From the NCBI RefSeq assembly GCF_001429505.1, contig NZ_LMJW01000001.1, positions 300,260-358,741 of the forward strand: 58,482 nt of DNA, in the 5' to 3' direction. This stretch comes from Allobosea sp. Root483D1. GTDB lineage: Bacteria; Pseudomonadota; Alphaproteobacteria; Rhizobiales; Beijerinckiaceae. Positions 1 through 9,359 of this stretch are shown here, one piece after another. The translations under genes were made by a program, and so were the position numbers. Below the pieces are notes generated by a model. The model saw only the letters and a program-made list of their open reading frames with translations. It made no database searches and was not told where the DNA came from. Each line of letters opens with the position of its first letter. Positions within the stretch are counted from its first letter, which is position 1.

Positions 1-7
1 ACCCCTG

Positions 8-31
8 CCCCTCTCCCATCCGGGAGAGGGG
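8..31 (-). terminator. Perfect 10-bp stem-loop downstream of glyS
   Basis: CCCCTCTCCC (8-17) and GGGAGAGGGG (22-31) are perfectly complementary around a 4-nt ATCC loop. It lies 26 bp past the glyS stop on the minus strand, so a transcription end or 3' mRNA-stabilising hairpin is the simplest reading. No T-tract follows on either strand, so a classical intrinsic terminator is not proven; it could also be a dispersed palindromic repeat. Confidence 0.5.
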
Positions 32-56
32 TTCTGTGTCGCGCTCCCCGCGCTAG

Positions 57-2195
57 TCAGCCGGCAATCCGCGAGAAATCCGCGACCGCGCGGGTCGCCT
101 CGCGCAGCTGGTTGAGCAGCTTGAGGCGGTTGGCGCGCAGGGCCGGATCGGGATCGTTGACCGTGACCTTGTCGAAGAACGCGTCGACCGCGGGCCTGAG
201 CTCGGCGAGCGCCGACATGGCGCCCTCATAGTCCTCGGCAGCGACCGCCGCTTCCGCCTTCGGCGTCGCTTGCGCCAGCGCGACCGCGAGCGCCTTCTCC
301 TCGATCAGCCCGGCAGCGGCGATGAGCTGGAGATCGGCGGCATCAGCGAAGGCGCCCTCGCCGTCCTTCTTCTCCTCGGCCTTGAGGATATTGGCGGCGC
401 GCTTGTAGCCGGCCAGCAGGCTCTTGCCGTCCTCGGTTTCGAGGAAGCGGCCGAGCGCGGCGACGCGGCGGGTAATGAGCAGGAGATCGTCATTGCCCGA
501 CGCGCCCTCTCCCAGCACCGCATCGACCAGATCATGCCGCGCGCCCTGGTCGCGCAGCATGACCTTCAGCCGATCGTGGAAGAAGGAGAGGAGGTCATTG
601 TCCCTGGCGAACTTGGAGAGTTCCAGCCGCACCCCGTTCTCGACCACCAGCCGGATCACGCCCAACGCCGCACGGCGCAGCGCATAGGGGTCCTTGCTCC
701 CGGTCGGCTTCTCGTCGATCGCCCAGAAGCCGACCAGCGTATCGAGCTTGTCGGCGAGCGCGACAGCGACCGAGACCGGGTCGGTCGGGACGCGGTCGGA
801 GGGGCCGAGCGGCTTGTAATGCTCCTCGATCGCCGCGGCGACCGAGGGATTCTCGCCCTGCAGCTCGGCATACTTCCGACCCATCAACCCCTGAAGCTCG
901 GGGAATTCGCCGACCATCTCGGTCGGCAGGTCGGCCTTGGCGAGCTTGGCCGCGCGCTCGGCCAGCGCCGGATCGGCGCCGACGATCGGCGCCAGCTCCT
1001 TCGCCAACGCCGCGATACGCTGGACGCGCTCGCCCTGCGTGCCGAGCTTGGCGTGGAAGACGACGCCGAGCCGGTCGAGCTTGGCCATGCGCTGATCGAG
1101 CGGCTTGGCAAGATCGAGCCCGAGCTTCTCGGCGCTCTCCTTGAGCGTGTCGAGATCTGGCAGCGGGCCGCGATCGGTCTGCCAGAAATAGGCGGCATCC
1201 GAGAGGCGGGCACGCACGACCCGGCCATTGCCGGCGGTGATCGCCAGGCCGCCATCGCTGGCCATCAGGTTCGAGACCGGGATGAAGCGATTGGCCAGCT
1301 CGCCGGAATTGGGATCGCGCAGCACGAAGCATTTCTGGTTGGCGCGGATGGTGGCGCGGATCGCCTCGCCGGGGATATCGAGGAAGCGCTCCTCGAAATC
1401 GCCCATCAGCACGACCGGCCATTCGACGAGGCCGGCGACCTCCTCCAGCAGGCCCTCGTCCTCGATCAGCTCCAGCCCCGCGGCGAAGGCGAGGTTCTTG
1501 GCATCGGCCGCGATGATCTGCTTGCGGCGGTCGGCATCGAGCACGACCTTGGCCCGCTCCAGGCTCGGGACGTAATCGTCGAAGCGCTTGACCGTGATCG
1601 GCCCCGGCGCATGGAAGCGATGGCCATAGGTGATGTTGGAGGAGTGGATGCCGTCGACCTCGAACGGCACGACCTCGGGATCCTCGGTCTCGGCGCCGAA
1701 GGTGCAGAGGATCGAATGCAGCGGGCGGACCCAGCGCAGCGAGCCGCTCTGCGCCGAGGCTTTGCCCCAGCGCATCGATTTCGGCCAGGGGAAGGCGCGG
1801 ATCACGGCCGGCACGATCTCGGCGATCGCGGCGACAGTCTCCTGCCCCGGCTTCTCGATCACGGCGACGTAGGAATCACCCTTTTTCGGATCGCTGACGA
1901 TGGTCGCCTGGTCGAGCGAAGACAGCCCCGCCGCCTTGAGGAAGCCCTGCACGGCGGCGTCCGGCGCGCCGACGCGCGGCCCCTTGCGCTCCTCGCGGAC
2001 ATCGCGGCCACGCACCGGCAGACCGGCGATGGTCAGCGCGAGCCGGCGCGGCGTCGCGAAGGCCTTGGCGCCCTCATAGGTCAGGCCGCGCTCGACCAGC
2101 GCATCGGTGACGAGCTTCTTCAGGTCCTCGGCGGCCTTGCGCTGCATGCGCGCCGGGATTTCCTCGGAGAAGAGTTCGAGCAGGAGATCGGGCAT
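57..2195 (-). CDS. glyS: Glycine--tRNA ligase beta subunit
   Basis: This is the beta subunit of the bacterial heterotetrameric glycyl-tRNA synthetase, which charges tRNA-Gly with glycine in the cytosol. The 712-residue product opens with the family-typical [14 protein letters not shown] and carries the conserved NQKCF segment in the middle; length fits the family. An upstream in-frame extension exists, but the start at 2195 is chosen because the glyQ stop and this ATG share one base (TGATG), giving translational coupling. It is the second gene of glyQ-glyS. The C-terminal part is expected to contact the tRNA anticodon. Identification is secure from length, motifs and pairing with glyQ. Confidence 0.97.
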   Translation of the reverse strand: MPDLLLELFSEEIPARMQRKAAEDLKKLVTDALVERGLTYEGAKAFATPRRLALTIAGLPVRGRDVREERKGPRVGAPDAAVQGFLKAAGLSSLDQATIVSDPKKGDSYVAVIEKPGQETVAAIAEIVPAVIRAFPWPKSMRWGKASAQSGSLRWVRPLHSILCTFGAETEDPEVVPFEVDGIHSSNITYGHRFHAPGPITVKRFDDYVPSLERAKVVLDADRRKQIIAADAKNLAFAAGLELIEDEGLLEEVAGLVEWPVVLMGDFEERFLDIPGEAIRATIRANQKCFVLRDPNSGELANRFIPVSNLMASDGGLAITAGNGRVVRARLSDAAYFWQTDRGPLPDLDTLKESAEKLGLDLAKPLDQRMAKLDRLGVVFHAKLGTQGERVQRIAALAKELAPIVGADPALAERAAKLAKADLPTEMVGEFPELQGLMGRKYAELQGENPSVAAAIEEHYKPLGPSDRVPTDPVSVAVALADKLDTLVGFWAIDEKPTGSKDPYALRRAALGVIRLVVENGVRLELSKFARDNDLLSFFHDRLKVMLRDQGARHDLVDAVLGEGASGNDDLLLITRRVAALGRFLETEDGKSLLAGYKRAANILKAEEKKDGEGAFADAADLQLIAAAGLIEEKALAVALAQATPKAEAAVAAEDYEGAMSALAELRPAVDAFFDKVTVNDPDPALRANRLKLLNQLREATRAVADFSRIAG

Positions 2196-3139
2196 CAGTT
2201 TGCTCCCCCGCCGGCGGTCTTCAGCCAGGCCGCACCGCAGGCCTTGGCGAGCTCGCGCACGCGCAGGATGTAGCTCTGGCGCTCGGTGACCGAGATCACG
2301 CCGCGCGCATCGAGCAGGTTGAAGACATGGCTCGCCTTGATGCACTGGTCATAGGCCGGCAGAGCGAGCTTGTGGCTGGGATCGTTGCCGCCGATATCGG
2401 CCTCGCCGGCGGCGAGCAGTGCCTTGCACTCGGCCTCGGCATCGCTGAAGTGCCGGAAGAGTACCTCGGTATTGGCGTGCTCGAAATTATGCCGCGAGAA
2501 CTCCTGCTCGGCCTGCAGGAAGACGTCGCCATAGCTGATGCGGTCCTCGCCTTCGAGGCCGTTGAAGTTGAGGTCGTAGACGTTCTCGACGCCCTGGACA
2601 TACATGGCGAGGCGCTCGAGCCCATAGGTGAGCTCGCCCGCGACCGGGGCGCATTCGACGCCGGCGACCTGCTGGAAATAGGTGAACTGGCTGACTTCCA
2701 TGCCGTCGCACCAGCACTCCCAGCCGAGACCCCAGGCGCCGAGCGTCGGGCTCTCCCAATCGTCCTCGACGAAACGGACATCGTGCAGGGCAAGGTCGAC
2801 GCCGATCGCCCTGAGCGAGTCGAGATAGAGCTGCTGCAGATCAGGCGGCGACGGCTTCAGGATGACCTGGAACTGGTAATAGTGCTGCAGCCGGTTCGGG
2901 TTCTCGCCATAGCGGCCGTCCTTGGGGCGGCGAGAGGGCTGGACATAGGCCGCCTTCCAGGGCTTGGGACCGAGCGCGCGCAGCGTCGTCGCCGGATGGA
3001 AGGTGCCGGCACCGACCTCCATGTCGTAGGGCTGGAGGATGACGCAGCCGCGCTCGGCCCAGAAGCGCTGCAAGGTCAGCAGCAGCCCCTGGAAGGAGCG
3101 GGTCGGGTTCAGCGGATCGGAGGACGCGGCCAAGGGCAT
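2195..3139 (-). CDS. glyQ: Glycine--tRNA ligase alpha subunit
   Basis: This is the catalytic class II core of the alpha2beta2 glycyl-tRNA synthetase; it activates glycine with ATP and works only in complex with GlyS. The 314-residue product contains the near-invariant segments [12 protein letters not shown] and [19 protein letters not shown] close to the N-terminus. In-frame codons continue upstream to 3247, but the ATG at 3139 puts the conserved region about 15 residues in, as in the family. The stop overlaps the glyS start by one base. No T-box or other leader element is evident in the roughly 200 bp upstream. Confidence 0.97.
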   Translation of the reverse strand: MPLAASSDPLNPTRSFQGLLLTLQRFWAERGCVILQPYDMEVGAGTFHPATTLRALGPKPWKAAYVQPSRRPKDGRYGENPNRLQHYYQFQVILKPSPPDLQQLYLDSLRAIGVDLALHDVRFVEDDWESPTLGAWGLGWECWCDGMEVSQFTYFQQVAGVECAPVAGELTYGLERLAMYVQGVENVYDLNFNGLEGEDRISYGDVFLQAEQEFSRHNFEHANTEVLFRHFSDAEAECKALLAAGEADIGGNDPSHKLALPAYDQCIKASHVFNLLDARGVISVTERQSYILRVRELAKACGAAWLKTAGGGAN

Positions 3140-3342
3140 CAGCCTTTTAAACTGTCGAGAAACTTGCGGCGTGATTAGGGGCTGGCGACGCTCATGGTCA
3201 AGCGCTGGGCCATGAATGGCGCATGAACCCTTCGGCAAGGATCGCATTCATATAGCGGTGGCTATCGTCGCATCATCGAACGGTCCGCGGCATTCGGGGC
3301 GAGTGCTTGAGACGGGCCGACGCGACACGCAGGAGTATGCAC

Positions 3343-3627
3343 ATGCTGTCGAACCGTATCGCCGCCGCCCTGTTCGGCGCCGGCGCCCTCCTCTTCACCG
3401 GCCTTGCCGTCGCCCCGGCCAACGCCGCGCCGTTCGCGGCCGGCAGCGCCCCTGCCGCCTCGACCGGAGCCGGACTGATCGAGCAGGTCCAGTACTACGG
3501 CCGGCCCTATTATGGTCCGCGCCGCTATTATGGCCGCCCGGTCTACCGTCCGCGCTGCTATTTCGTCGATCGGCGCGTCTGGAACGGCTATCGCTGGGTG
3601 ATCCGCCCGGTGCGCGTCTGCCGCTGA
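3343..3627 (+). CDS. Small secreted Tyr/Arg/Pro-rich protein
   Basis: A 94-residue protein of unknown function. The ATG at 3343 has AGGAG seven bases upstream, better placed than the ATG at 3337. Residues 1-28 form a clear Sec signal peptide ending in PANA. The mature part of about 66 residues is low-complexity at first, then has repeated YYGRP/YYGPR units, and ends in a WNGYRW-VIRPVRVCR-like tail with two cysteines. Such short YYGRP proteins are common in Hyphomicrobiales as periplasmic or surface proteins without assigned roles. It lies between glyQ (divergent) and the TrmN6-like gene (convergent), with no operon partner. Confidence 0.75.
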   Translation: MLSNRIAAALFGAGALLFTGLAVAPANAAPFAAGSAPAASTGAGLIEQVQYYGRPYYGPRRYYGRPVYRPRCYFVDRRVWNGYRWVIRPVRVCR

Positions 3628-3634
3628 TCCAGCC

Positions 3635-4420
3635 CTAGGCGAGCAACGCCTCGCCGCGATGGAGCGCCTCGCTGAAGGCGGTGAAGCGCCCATCGCCGCC
3701 ATTGAGAACGAGAGCCGGCAGCAAAGCTGCCGGCTTTTTGCTGCCGAGACGGGCCGAGACGATCACCCGGATCGCCGGCCGCTCCGCCTGGCCGTGGACC
3801 GGACGGATCTCGACCCCGCCGAACCCCGTTTCCAGGCCGGCGAGAACCGCTCCCAGCGCCTCGGCGCGGTGGATGATGCTGACGCCCCCGCCCGGCTTCA
3901 GGACGCGACGCGCCTCCTTCAGCCAGTCCCCGAGCGATTGCCCCGCGACATGCGCCACGCGCCGGTTGGCGACCGGGGAGGCGCGCACCTCGCCAGCCTC
4001 GAAGAAGGGCGGGTTCATCGCGATCCAGGCCATCGACGCCGTCGTCAAACCCTGGTGAGCGAGGCCCCCGCCCCGCTCGCCGATCGCACAAACGACAGTG
4101 CGCACCCGCTCCTCCAGGCCGTTGAGCCCGGCATTGCGGGCCGCGAGCGCGGCGAGTTCCGGATCACACTCGACCAGGACGACATCGAGCGCCGGCTGCC
4201 GTAGCGCGACGGCGAGCCCGATTGTGCCGACGCCAGCGCCGAAATCGGCGAGCGACCCTTCGCCGAGCTCGGGAACCGCCGCAGCCAGCAGGACGGCATC
4301 CGAGCCGGCGCGATGCCCTTTCACCGGCTGCAGCAGGCGCAGGCGCCCGCCGAGCAGCCGATCCTCGCCGATCTCGCCGAGGCCGGGCGCCTCAGCGCTC
4401 ATGGCGGAGTTCGTCGCCAT
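3635..4420 (-). CDS. TrmN6-like tRNA1(Val) adenine-N6 methyltransferase
   Basis: A 261-residue SAM-dependent methyltransferase. The SAM-binding motif I is LADFGAGVGTIGLA (about 58-70), followed by an acidic residue at the end of strand 2 (VLVECDPE). The catalytic N6-adenine motif NPPF is at 136-139. This combination and length match the TrmN6/YfiC family, which methylates A37 of tRNA1(Val). The RNA substrate is inferred from family. The ATG at 4420 is preferred because GAGG lies six bases upstream; ATG 4402 is an alternative. It overlaps the upstream DUF2007 gene by 29 bp, so the two are co-transcribed and probably coupled. Confidence 0.85.
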   Translation of the reverse strand: MATNSAMSAEAPGLGEIGEDRLLGGRLRLLQPVKGHRAGSDAVLLAAAVPELGEGSLADFGAGVGTIGLAVALRQPALDVVLVECDPELAALAARNAGLNGLEERVRTVVCAIGERGGGLAHQGLTTASMAWIAMNPPFFEAGEVRASPVANRRVAHVAGQSLGDWLKEARRVLKPGGGVSIIHRAEALGAVLAGLETGFGGVEIRPVHGQAERPAIRVIVSARLGSKKPAALLPALVLNGGDGRFTAFSEALHRGEALLA

Positions 4421-4619
4421 AGCCCGCCTCGATCAAGAGTGCGCGAGCGCGCTTGCTGTCCTGCTCACGTACCAGCAGGCGGCGCGGAAAGGCACCGATC
4501 ATGCCTTCGAGGGCGCTGATGTGCTGGTCGGCGATCAGGCAATCGAGATTGGCCGAAGCCAGCAGGGCTTCGATGGCGCCGAGCAGGACGATATCGTTGG
4601 AGCGGACGAGTTCATGCAT
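4392..4619 (-). CDS. DUF2007 (putative signal-transducing) small protein
   Basis: A 75-residue protein starting MHELVRSNDIVLLGAIEALL. The beginning describes a ferredoxin-like fold used by DUF2007 proteins: a substituted strand, then a helix over ALLASANLDCLIADQHISAL, and a RRLLVREQDSKRARALL segment close to the C-terminus. DUF2007 members are proposed PII-like signal proteins, but no biochemical role is established. The in-frame extension to 4694 lacks family resemblance and runs into the hairpin-rich intergenic region, so the start at 4619 is chosen. Its 3' end overlaps the TrmN6-like gene. Confidence 0.75.
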   Translation of the reverse strand: MHELVRSNDIVLLGAIEALLASANLDCLIADQHISALEGMIGAFPRRLLVREQDSKRARALLIEAGYGDELRHER

Positions 4620-4679
4620 GCGGTCATGGAGCCCACGAGGCGCGCCGGGCGCAACAGGAAAGATCGCCTTGAGCCCGTT

Positions 4680-4773
4680 CCGATCAGCTTGCACCGCAAG
4701 CCGATCGGAAAAACGGTCTCTAAACTCAAAGCGAGAGACGGATTCACCGATCAGGTTGAGCCAACCTGATCGG
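4680..4773. repeat. Three consecutive inverted repeats in a divergent intergenic region
   Basis: Three dyads lie in 94 bp between the divergent DUF2007 and polyprenyl synthase genes. First, CCGATC-A-GCTTGC (4680-4692) faces GCAAGC-C-GATCGG (4696-4708) with one mismatch. Second, GTCTCT (4716-4721) faces AGAGAC (4734-4739). Third, CCGATCAGGTTG (4747-4758) faces CAACCTGATCGG (4762-4773), a perfect 12-bp match around a 3-nt centre. It could be a dispersed repeat, a regulatory site or a structured RNA; the sequence alone does not decide. Confidence 0.6.
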
Positions 4774-4913
4774 ATCCGGCTCTAGCCCGGGCCAGAACGG
4801 CAGCGCAGCGTCAATCTGCTGCGCCGCGAAGGATTGCCGGGGGCTGGCCACGCATGCGACGTTTGTGGCAAGGGCATATGCGCGGATGCGCGAGAACCGG
4901 CCGGAGTTTGCGA

Positions 4914-5930
4914 GTGGGCGTCGTCGTAGCTTTCGAAGACAAGGACACCGGCCAAAGCGGGATCGAACCGCTGGTCGGATTGACGCGCGCCGACATGGAG
5001 CGGGTCAACGCGATGATCCTGTCGCGCACCGGATCCGAAGTGACGATGATCCCGGAGGTCGCGAACCACCTGATCTCGTCCGGCGGCAAGCGCCTGCGGC
5101 CGATGCTGACGCTGGCGACGGCGGCGCTCTGCGGCTATCGCGGCGAGGGCCATGTCAAGCTCGCGGCTTCGGTCGAGTTCATGCACACGGCGACGCTGCT
5201 GCACGACGATGTCGTAGACCAGAGCGACATGCGCCGTGGCAGGCTCGCCGCCCGCATGCTCTGGGGCAACGAGGCGAGCGTGCTGGTCGGCGATTTCCTG
5301 CTCGGCCAGGCCTTCAAGATGATGGTCGAGGTCGGCTCGCTGCGCGCGCTCGACATCCTCTCCACCGCCGCGGCCGTGATCGCCGAGGGCGAGGTCATGC
5401 AGCTCGCCGCCGCCAAGAACACCGAGACCACCGAGGACGAGTACCTCGCCGTGATCCGCGGCAAGACGGCCGAACTTTTCGCCGCGGCCTGCGAGGTCGG
5501 GCCGGTGATCGCCGGATCCTCGAAGGGCGAGGCGGCCGCCTGCCGCAGCTACGGGCTCAATCTCGGCATCGCCTTCCAGCTCGTCGACGACGCGCTGGAC
5601 TATGGCGGCTCCGCGGGCCAGCTCGGCAAGAATGTCGGCGACGATTTCCGCGAGGGCAAGATCACGCTGCCGGTGGTGCTCTCCTTCCGCCGCGGCAACG
5701 AAGAGGAGCGTGCCTTCTGGCGCCGCACCCTGCAGCAGGGCGAGGTCCGCGACGGCGATCTCGAAGCAGCGCAGGCGCTGATGCGCAAGCACGGCACGCT
5801 CGCCGACACGATCGAGCGCGCCCGCCACTACGCCAAGATGGCGAAAGACGCGCTCGGCCTGTTCCCGTCATCGCCAATGAAGCAAGCGCTCAACGACGCC
5901 GTCGATTTCTGCGTGGCGCGGGCGCACTGA
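4914..5930 (+). CDS. ispB: Polyprenyl (probably octa/decaprenyl) diphosphate synthase
   Basis: A trans-isoprenyl diphosphate synthase that elongates a short allylic diphosphate with IPP to make the ubiquinone side chain. Both aspartate-rich motifs are intact: DDVVD at residues 98-102 and DDALD at 226-230, with the SGGKRLRPML substrate segment before the first. The start is a GTG at 4914 with GGAG seven bases upstream, giving 338 residues; earlier in-frame ATGs lack a ribosome-binding site. Chain length cannot be read from sequence with certainty; ubiquinone-10 is usual in alphaproteobacteria. A Nudix gene follows 23 bp downstream on the same strand. Confidence 0.93.
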   Translation: MGVVVAFEDKDTGQSGIEPLVGLTRADMERVNAMILSRTGSEVTMIPEVANHLISSGGKRLRPMLTLATAALCGYRGEGHVKLAASVEFMHTATLLHDDVVDQSDMRRGRLAARMLWGNEASVLVGDFLLGQAFKMMVEVGSLRALDILSTAAAVIAEGEVMQLAAAKNTETTEDEYLAVIRGKTAELFAAACEVGPVIAGSSKGEAAACRSYGLNLGIAFQLVDDALDYGGSAGQLGKNVGDDFREGKITLPVVLSFRRGNEEERAFWRRTLQQGEVRDGDLEAAQALMRKHGTLADTIERARHYAKMAKDALGLFPSSPMKQALNDAVDFCVARAH

Positions 5931-5953
5931 AGCCCGCTCGGCAAGCACCTCGC

Positions 5954-6535
5954 ATGACATCCGATCCGAAAGCGGAAATCCGGACGCTGTCGTCGCGGCT
6001 CGTCTACGAAAACCGCTGGATGAAGGTCCGGGAAGACGAGATTCTCCGCCAGGACGGATCGAAGGGCATCTACGGCGTCGTCGAGAAGACCGATTTCGCG
6101 GCGATCGTCGCGATTGAGAAGAACGGCGACTTTCACCTGGTCGAACAGTACCGTTATCCGGTTGGCCGGCGCTTCTGGGAGATACCGCAAGGCTCCTGGG
6201 AAACCACGCCGGAGGCCGACCCGCTCGACGTCGCCCGCGGCGAGTTGCGTGAGGAGACCGGGCTCGAAGCCGGCGAGATCATCCGCGTCGGCTACCTGTA
6301 CGAATGCTACGGCTATTCGAATCAGGGCTGCCACGTCTTCCTGGCGCGAAACCTCACCGCGACGACGCAGCGGCTCGACCACGAAGAGCAAGGACTCGTT
6401 ACCCGCCGCTTCTCGGCGGCCGAGGTGGCAATGATGATCGAAAGTGGCGCCATCCGCGACGCGACGACAGTCGCGACAATCGGCTTGCTGATGCTCAAGG
6501 GCCTATTGCCGCAAGTCGCGAGCCCAACGCCTTAA
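5954..6535 (+). CDS. Nudix hydrolase (ADP-ribose pyrophosphatase-like)
   Basis: A 193-residue Nudix-fold hydrolase, probably acting on a nucleoside diphosphate sugar such as ADP-ribose. The N-terminal part (RLVYENRWMKVREDEI, then VEQYRYPVGR) and the WEIPQGS lead-in resemble NUDT5/ADPRase-type proteins. The Nudix box spans about residues 80-104 and ends GELREETGL: the three metal-binding glutamates are kept, but the first Arg of the REU signature is Gly and the spacing from the leading Gly is one residue longer than the consensus. It follows ispB directly, probably in one transcript, and converges on ispE. Confidence 0.85.
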   Translation: MTSDPKAEIRTLSSRLVYENRWMKVREDEILRQDGSKGIYGVVEKTDFAAIVAIEKNGDFHLVEQYRYPVGRRFWEIPQGSWETTPEADPLDVARGELREETGLEAGEIIRVGYLYECYGYSNQGCHVFLARNLTATTQRLDHEEQGLVTRRFSAAEVAMMIESGAIRDATTVATIGLLMLKGLLPQVASPTP

Positions 6536-6550
6536 GGCGCCGTACCCGCC

Positions 6551-7435
6551 TCACCTCAACACGGTCGGCTTCACCCACCAATCCGGCTGGCCATGCGCCA
6601 GGAGCTTGCCCGCCTCGGCGCTGGCACGGCAGTCGTCGAACAGCGCAAAGCAGGTCGCGCCGGAGCCCGACATGCGTGCCAACCGGCAGTCGGGCAGCGC
6701 AGACAATATCGACAGCACCTCACTAATGACGGGCGCGACTGCGCGGGCCGGCCCTTCGAGATCGTTGCCGGAGGCGGCCAGCGCGGCGATCAGCGACGCC
6801 GAGGTCGCTGGCGATGGCTCACCCGCCTTGACCGCCTCGACGCCGCCTGCATGCCCCTGCCCCGACTGGAGCCCGAGCGCGCGGAACACCGGCGCGGTCT
6901 CGACCGCGACGCCGGGATTGACCAGGAGCGCAAACAGGCGCGGCAGCCGCAGCGCCGGGCCGAGTTGCTCGCCGATGCCGCGCATGACGCGAGCGCGCGC
7001 CTCCAGGCAGACCGGGACATCGGCGCCGATCCGGCCGGCGGCGGCGAGCAGCGCCGGGTGCGACAGCGGCAGGCCGTTGAGCCGGGCCAGCAAGCGCAGC
7101 GCCGCGGCCGCATCGGCCGAGCCGCCGCCGATGCCCGAGGCGACCGGCAGGCGCTTGACGAGATGGAAGCGGCCCGAGCGCAGGCCGGCAATCTCCTCGC
7201 GCAGGACGCGCTCGGCCTTGAGGACGAGATTGTCCGGCTCGCTCGAGAGGCCTGCGGCGAACGGGCCGGAGAGCTGAAGGCCGCCGGGTTCACCGGGCAT
7301 AAGGCTCAGCTCGTCGCCGACGCCGGCGAAGGCGACGAGGCTGTCGAGCTCATGATAGCCGTCGGCCCGGCGTCCAAGGACGCGCAGGCTCAGATTGACC
7401 TTGGCCGGGGCGCGGGTCGCCAGCTTGGCAGGCAA
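6551..7435 (-). CDS. ispE: 4-diphosphocytidyl-2-C-methyl-D-erythritol kinase
   Basis: A GHMP kinase of the MEP isoprenoid pathway that phosphorylates the 2-hydroxyl of CDP-methylerythritol. The 294-residue product has the opening RAPAKVNLSLRVLGRRADGYHEL and the ATP-binding glycine loop LPVASGIGGGSADAAAALR, both diagnostic. The only usable start is TTG at 7435, because an in-frame TGA (the stop of the upstream TPR gene) lies just two codons before it. It thus follows the TPR gene with 3 bp between stop and start, suggesting translational coupling. It supplies precursors for the polyprenyl synthase nearby. Confidence 0.93.
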   Translation of the reverse strand: MPAKLATRAPAKVNLSLRVLGRRADGYHELDSLVAFAGVGDELSLMPGEPGGLQLSGPFAAGLSSEPDNLVLKAERVLREEIAGLRSGRFHLVKRLPVASGIGGGSADAAAALRLLARLNGLPLSHPALLAAAGRIGADVPVCLEARARVMRGIGEQLGPALRLPRLFALLVNPGVAVETAPVFRALGLQSGQGHAGGVEAVKAGEPSPATSASLIAALAASGNDLEGPARAVAPVISEVLSILSALPDCRLARMSGSGATCFALFDDCRASAEAGKLLAHGQPDWWVKPTVLR

Positions 7436-7438
7436 GGA

Positions 7439-9199
7439 TCAGCCGCCATCCTTCTTCGGCTCGGCCGCATTGGCCGAGGGCGCCTGATCGTCGAGCCCCT
7501 TCTCGATCTTGCGCTGGATCCGGGTCAGGTCCTCCGGCTCGGGCCCGAGATCACGGGCGTAGTTCCACTGGTAGCGCGCCTCGAGATAGCGCCCGGTCTT
7601 CCAGTAGACGTCACCGAGATGGTCGTTGATCACCGGATCGGAAGGGCGCAGCTCCATCGCCTTCTCGAGTTCGGCTGCCGCCTCATCATAGCGGCCGAGC
7701 CGGTAATGCGCCCAGCCGAGCGAATCGATGATGTAGCCGTCGCGCGGCCTGAGCTCGACGGCACGGCGCAGCATGCCGAGCGCCTCTTCGAGCTTGAGGT
7801 TCTGGTCGACCAGTGAATAGCCGAGATAGTTGAGCACGAGGGCACGCTCGCGGCCGAGCGCCTCCGGCATCAGCTCCAGCGCCTTGCGCAGATCGGCTTC
7901 GGCCTGCGGCCATTTCTTGGTGCGCTCATAGGCGATGCCGCGCGAGTAGAACAGGTCCCAGTTGGAGCGGCTGGCCGTGCCGAGCTTGGCGACCGCCTTG
8001 TCATAGGTCGCGGCCGCCTCCTCGAAGCGCTTGCGCGAGCGATAGATGTTGCCGAGCGCAGAGGTGGCGTCGATATCATCGGGCCGCGCCGCGATGATCG
8101 TCTCGAGATACTTGACCGCCTCGTCGGTCTTGCCGAGCTGTTCGAGGCCGAGCCCGATCTGGATGTCGGCGACGGGCCGCAGCGGCGAGTTCTCCGGCAT
8201 GCGGCGGTAGACCTGGACCGCATCCTCGGTCTGCTTGGCGCGCTCCAGGATGTCGGCCAGCGTCAGCACGGCGAGATCGTGGCCGGGATCGAGATAGACC
8301 GCGAAGCGCAGGTAAAGGAGCGCGGTGGCTTCGTCTCCTTGCAAGATGCCCGCGCTGGCGAGGCCGTAGAGCACTTCGGCCGCACCCTGCTGGGTGTTGC
8401 CGACGATGCGCTGCAGCGGCTCCTTGCTGCTGATCTTGGCGATGGCATCGCGCACCACCGGATGGTTCGGGCGCACGCGCTGCTCGAAATCGTTCAACGT
8501 CGCCAGGGCCGCCTCGCTGTCGCCGGCGCGCGCCTGCTGGCGGGCCCAGAGATCGACGAGGCGCAAATTGGTCTTCTCGGCGTCATAGGCCGCCTTGAGC
8601 CGGCGGCTCGCGTCGTTGCGGCGGCCGGCAATGTCGAGGATCAGCCCGGCATGGAAATCGCGGAAACGGTCGAAGGTCGCTTCACCCTTGAGGCGCTCCA
8701 GCGTGTCGAGCGCGCGGTTGGTCTCGCCCGAGCCGGAATAGGCCCAGGCCGCAAGCAGTGTCGCGGTGATGTCGGCGGAACGGCCGCGGCCGCCGCGCTG
8801 CAGCTGGGTGCGGGCCGCGCCATAGTTCTTCTGCTTCAGCGCACGCACGCCGAGCGCCAGCTGGGCGAGGCCGTTGGTGGCGTCGCGCTGGATCAGTTTC
8901 TCGGCGGCGCGGAAGGTCTCGTTCATCGCGCCGTCGGCGAGGAAGGCGACGAAGCCGCGCTCGAGCAGCTCGCTGTTCTGGGGATCGTTCCTGATCGCCT
9001 CGCGCAGGTAGATCGAGGCCGCGCCGAGGTCGCGGGCAGAGCCAGCCACGACGGCCGCCAGGTAATTGCCTTCGAGGCTCTCGGCCGGCTCGAACTTCTC
9101 GACCGGGCGCGCCTGCGCGAGCGCGGGCATGCCGACATGCAAACCTGCGACAAACGCCAGCACTAAAGCGGCGCTACGGCCGTTGATCTGAAACGTCAC
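7439..9199 (-). CDS. Exported TPR-repeat protein
   Basis: A 586-residue protein with an N-terminal signal peptide (about 28 residues ending PALA) followed by tetratricopeptide repeats along most of its length. The clearest repeats are in the C-terminal half, for example segments ending RAVELRPRDGYIIDSLGWAHYRLGRYDEA and AMELRPSDPVINDHLGDVYWKTGRYLEA (only described, not aligned). The C-terminus is charged and Lys-rich. Orthologous TPR genes commonly precede ispE in Hyphomicrobiales. The start is GTG at 9199, which gives the signal peptide; codons further upstream lack one. Partners are unknown; a periplasmic or outer-membrane scaffold is plausible. Confidence 0.85.
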   Translation of the reverse strand: MTFQINGRSAALVLAFVAGLHVGMPALAQARPVEKFEPAESLEGNYLAAVVAGSARDLGAASIYLREAIRNDPQNSELLERGFVAFLADGAMNETFRAAEKLIQRDATNGLAQLALGVRALKQKNYGAARTQLQRGGRGRSADITATLLAAWAYSGSGETNRALDTLERLKGEATFDRFRDFHAGLILDIAGRRNDASRRLKAAYDAEKTNLRLVDLWARQQARAGDSEAALATLNDFEQRVRPNHPVVRDAIAKISSKEPLQRIVGNTQQGAAEVLYGLASAGILQGDEATALLYLRFAVYLDPGHDLAVLTLADILERAKQTEDAVQVYRRMPENSPLRPVADIQIGLGLEQLGKTDEAVKYLETIIAARPDDIDATSALGNIYRSRKRFEEAAATYDKAVAKLGTASRSNWDLFYSRGIAYERTKKWPQAEADLRKALELMPEALGRERALVLNYLGYSLVDQNLKLEEALGMLRRAVELRPRDGYIIDSLGWAHYRLGRYDEAAAELEKAMELRPSDPVINDHLGDVYWKTGRYLEARYQWNYARDLGPEPEDLTRIQRKIEKGLDDQAPSANAAEPKKDGG

Positions 9200-9359
9200 G
9201 TTCAACTTTCTCCCTCGGTCCGCCCCGGCGCCGGGGACTGGTCCGTGGACGGGACCGTGACCTGAACGATTAGGCCGCCAACATGGCCGTTTCCGGGCCT
9301 GCCGACAAGCCCGGTGTCGCCGCTGCAACGCCACCGTCACGCTGACGTGAAAAGCACGC

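Noticed and set aside
95..2195. T-box or other leader control of glyQS
   Set aside because: The region upstream of glyQ (3140-3340) shows no T-box signature, and T-boxes are not expected in Proteobacteria.
270..2273. 667-codon frame antisense to glyS
   Set aside because: Shadow of glyS; no motifs.
4865..5953. Possible ispB-frame fusion to the Nudix protein
   Set aside because: The frame in front of 5954 is out of phase with ispB and Arg-rich; the Nudix protein starts at its own ATG.
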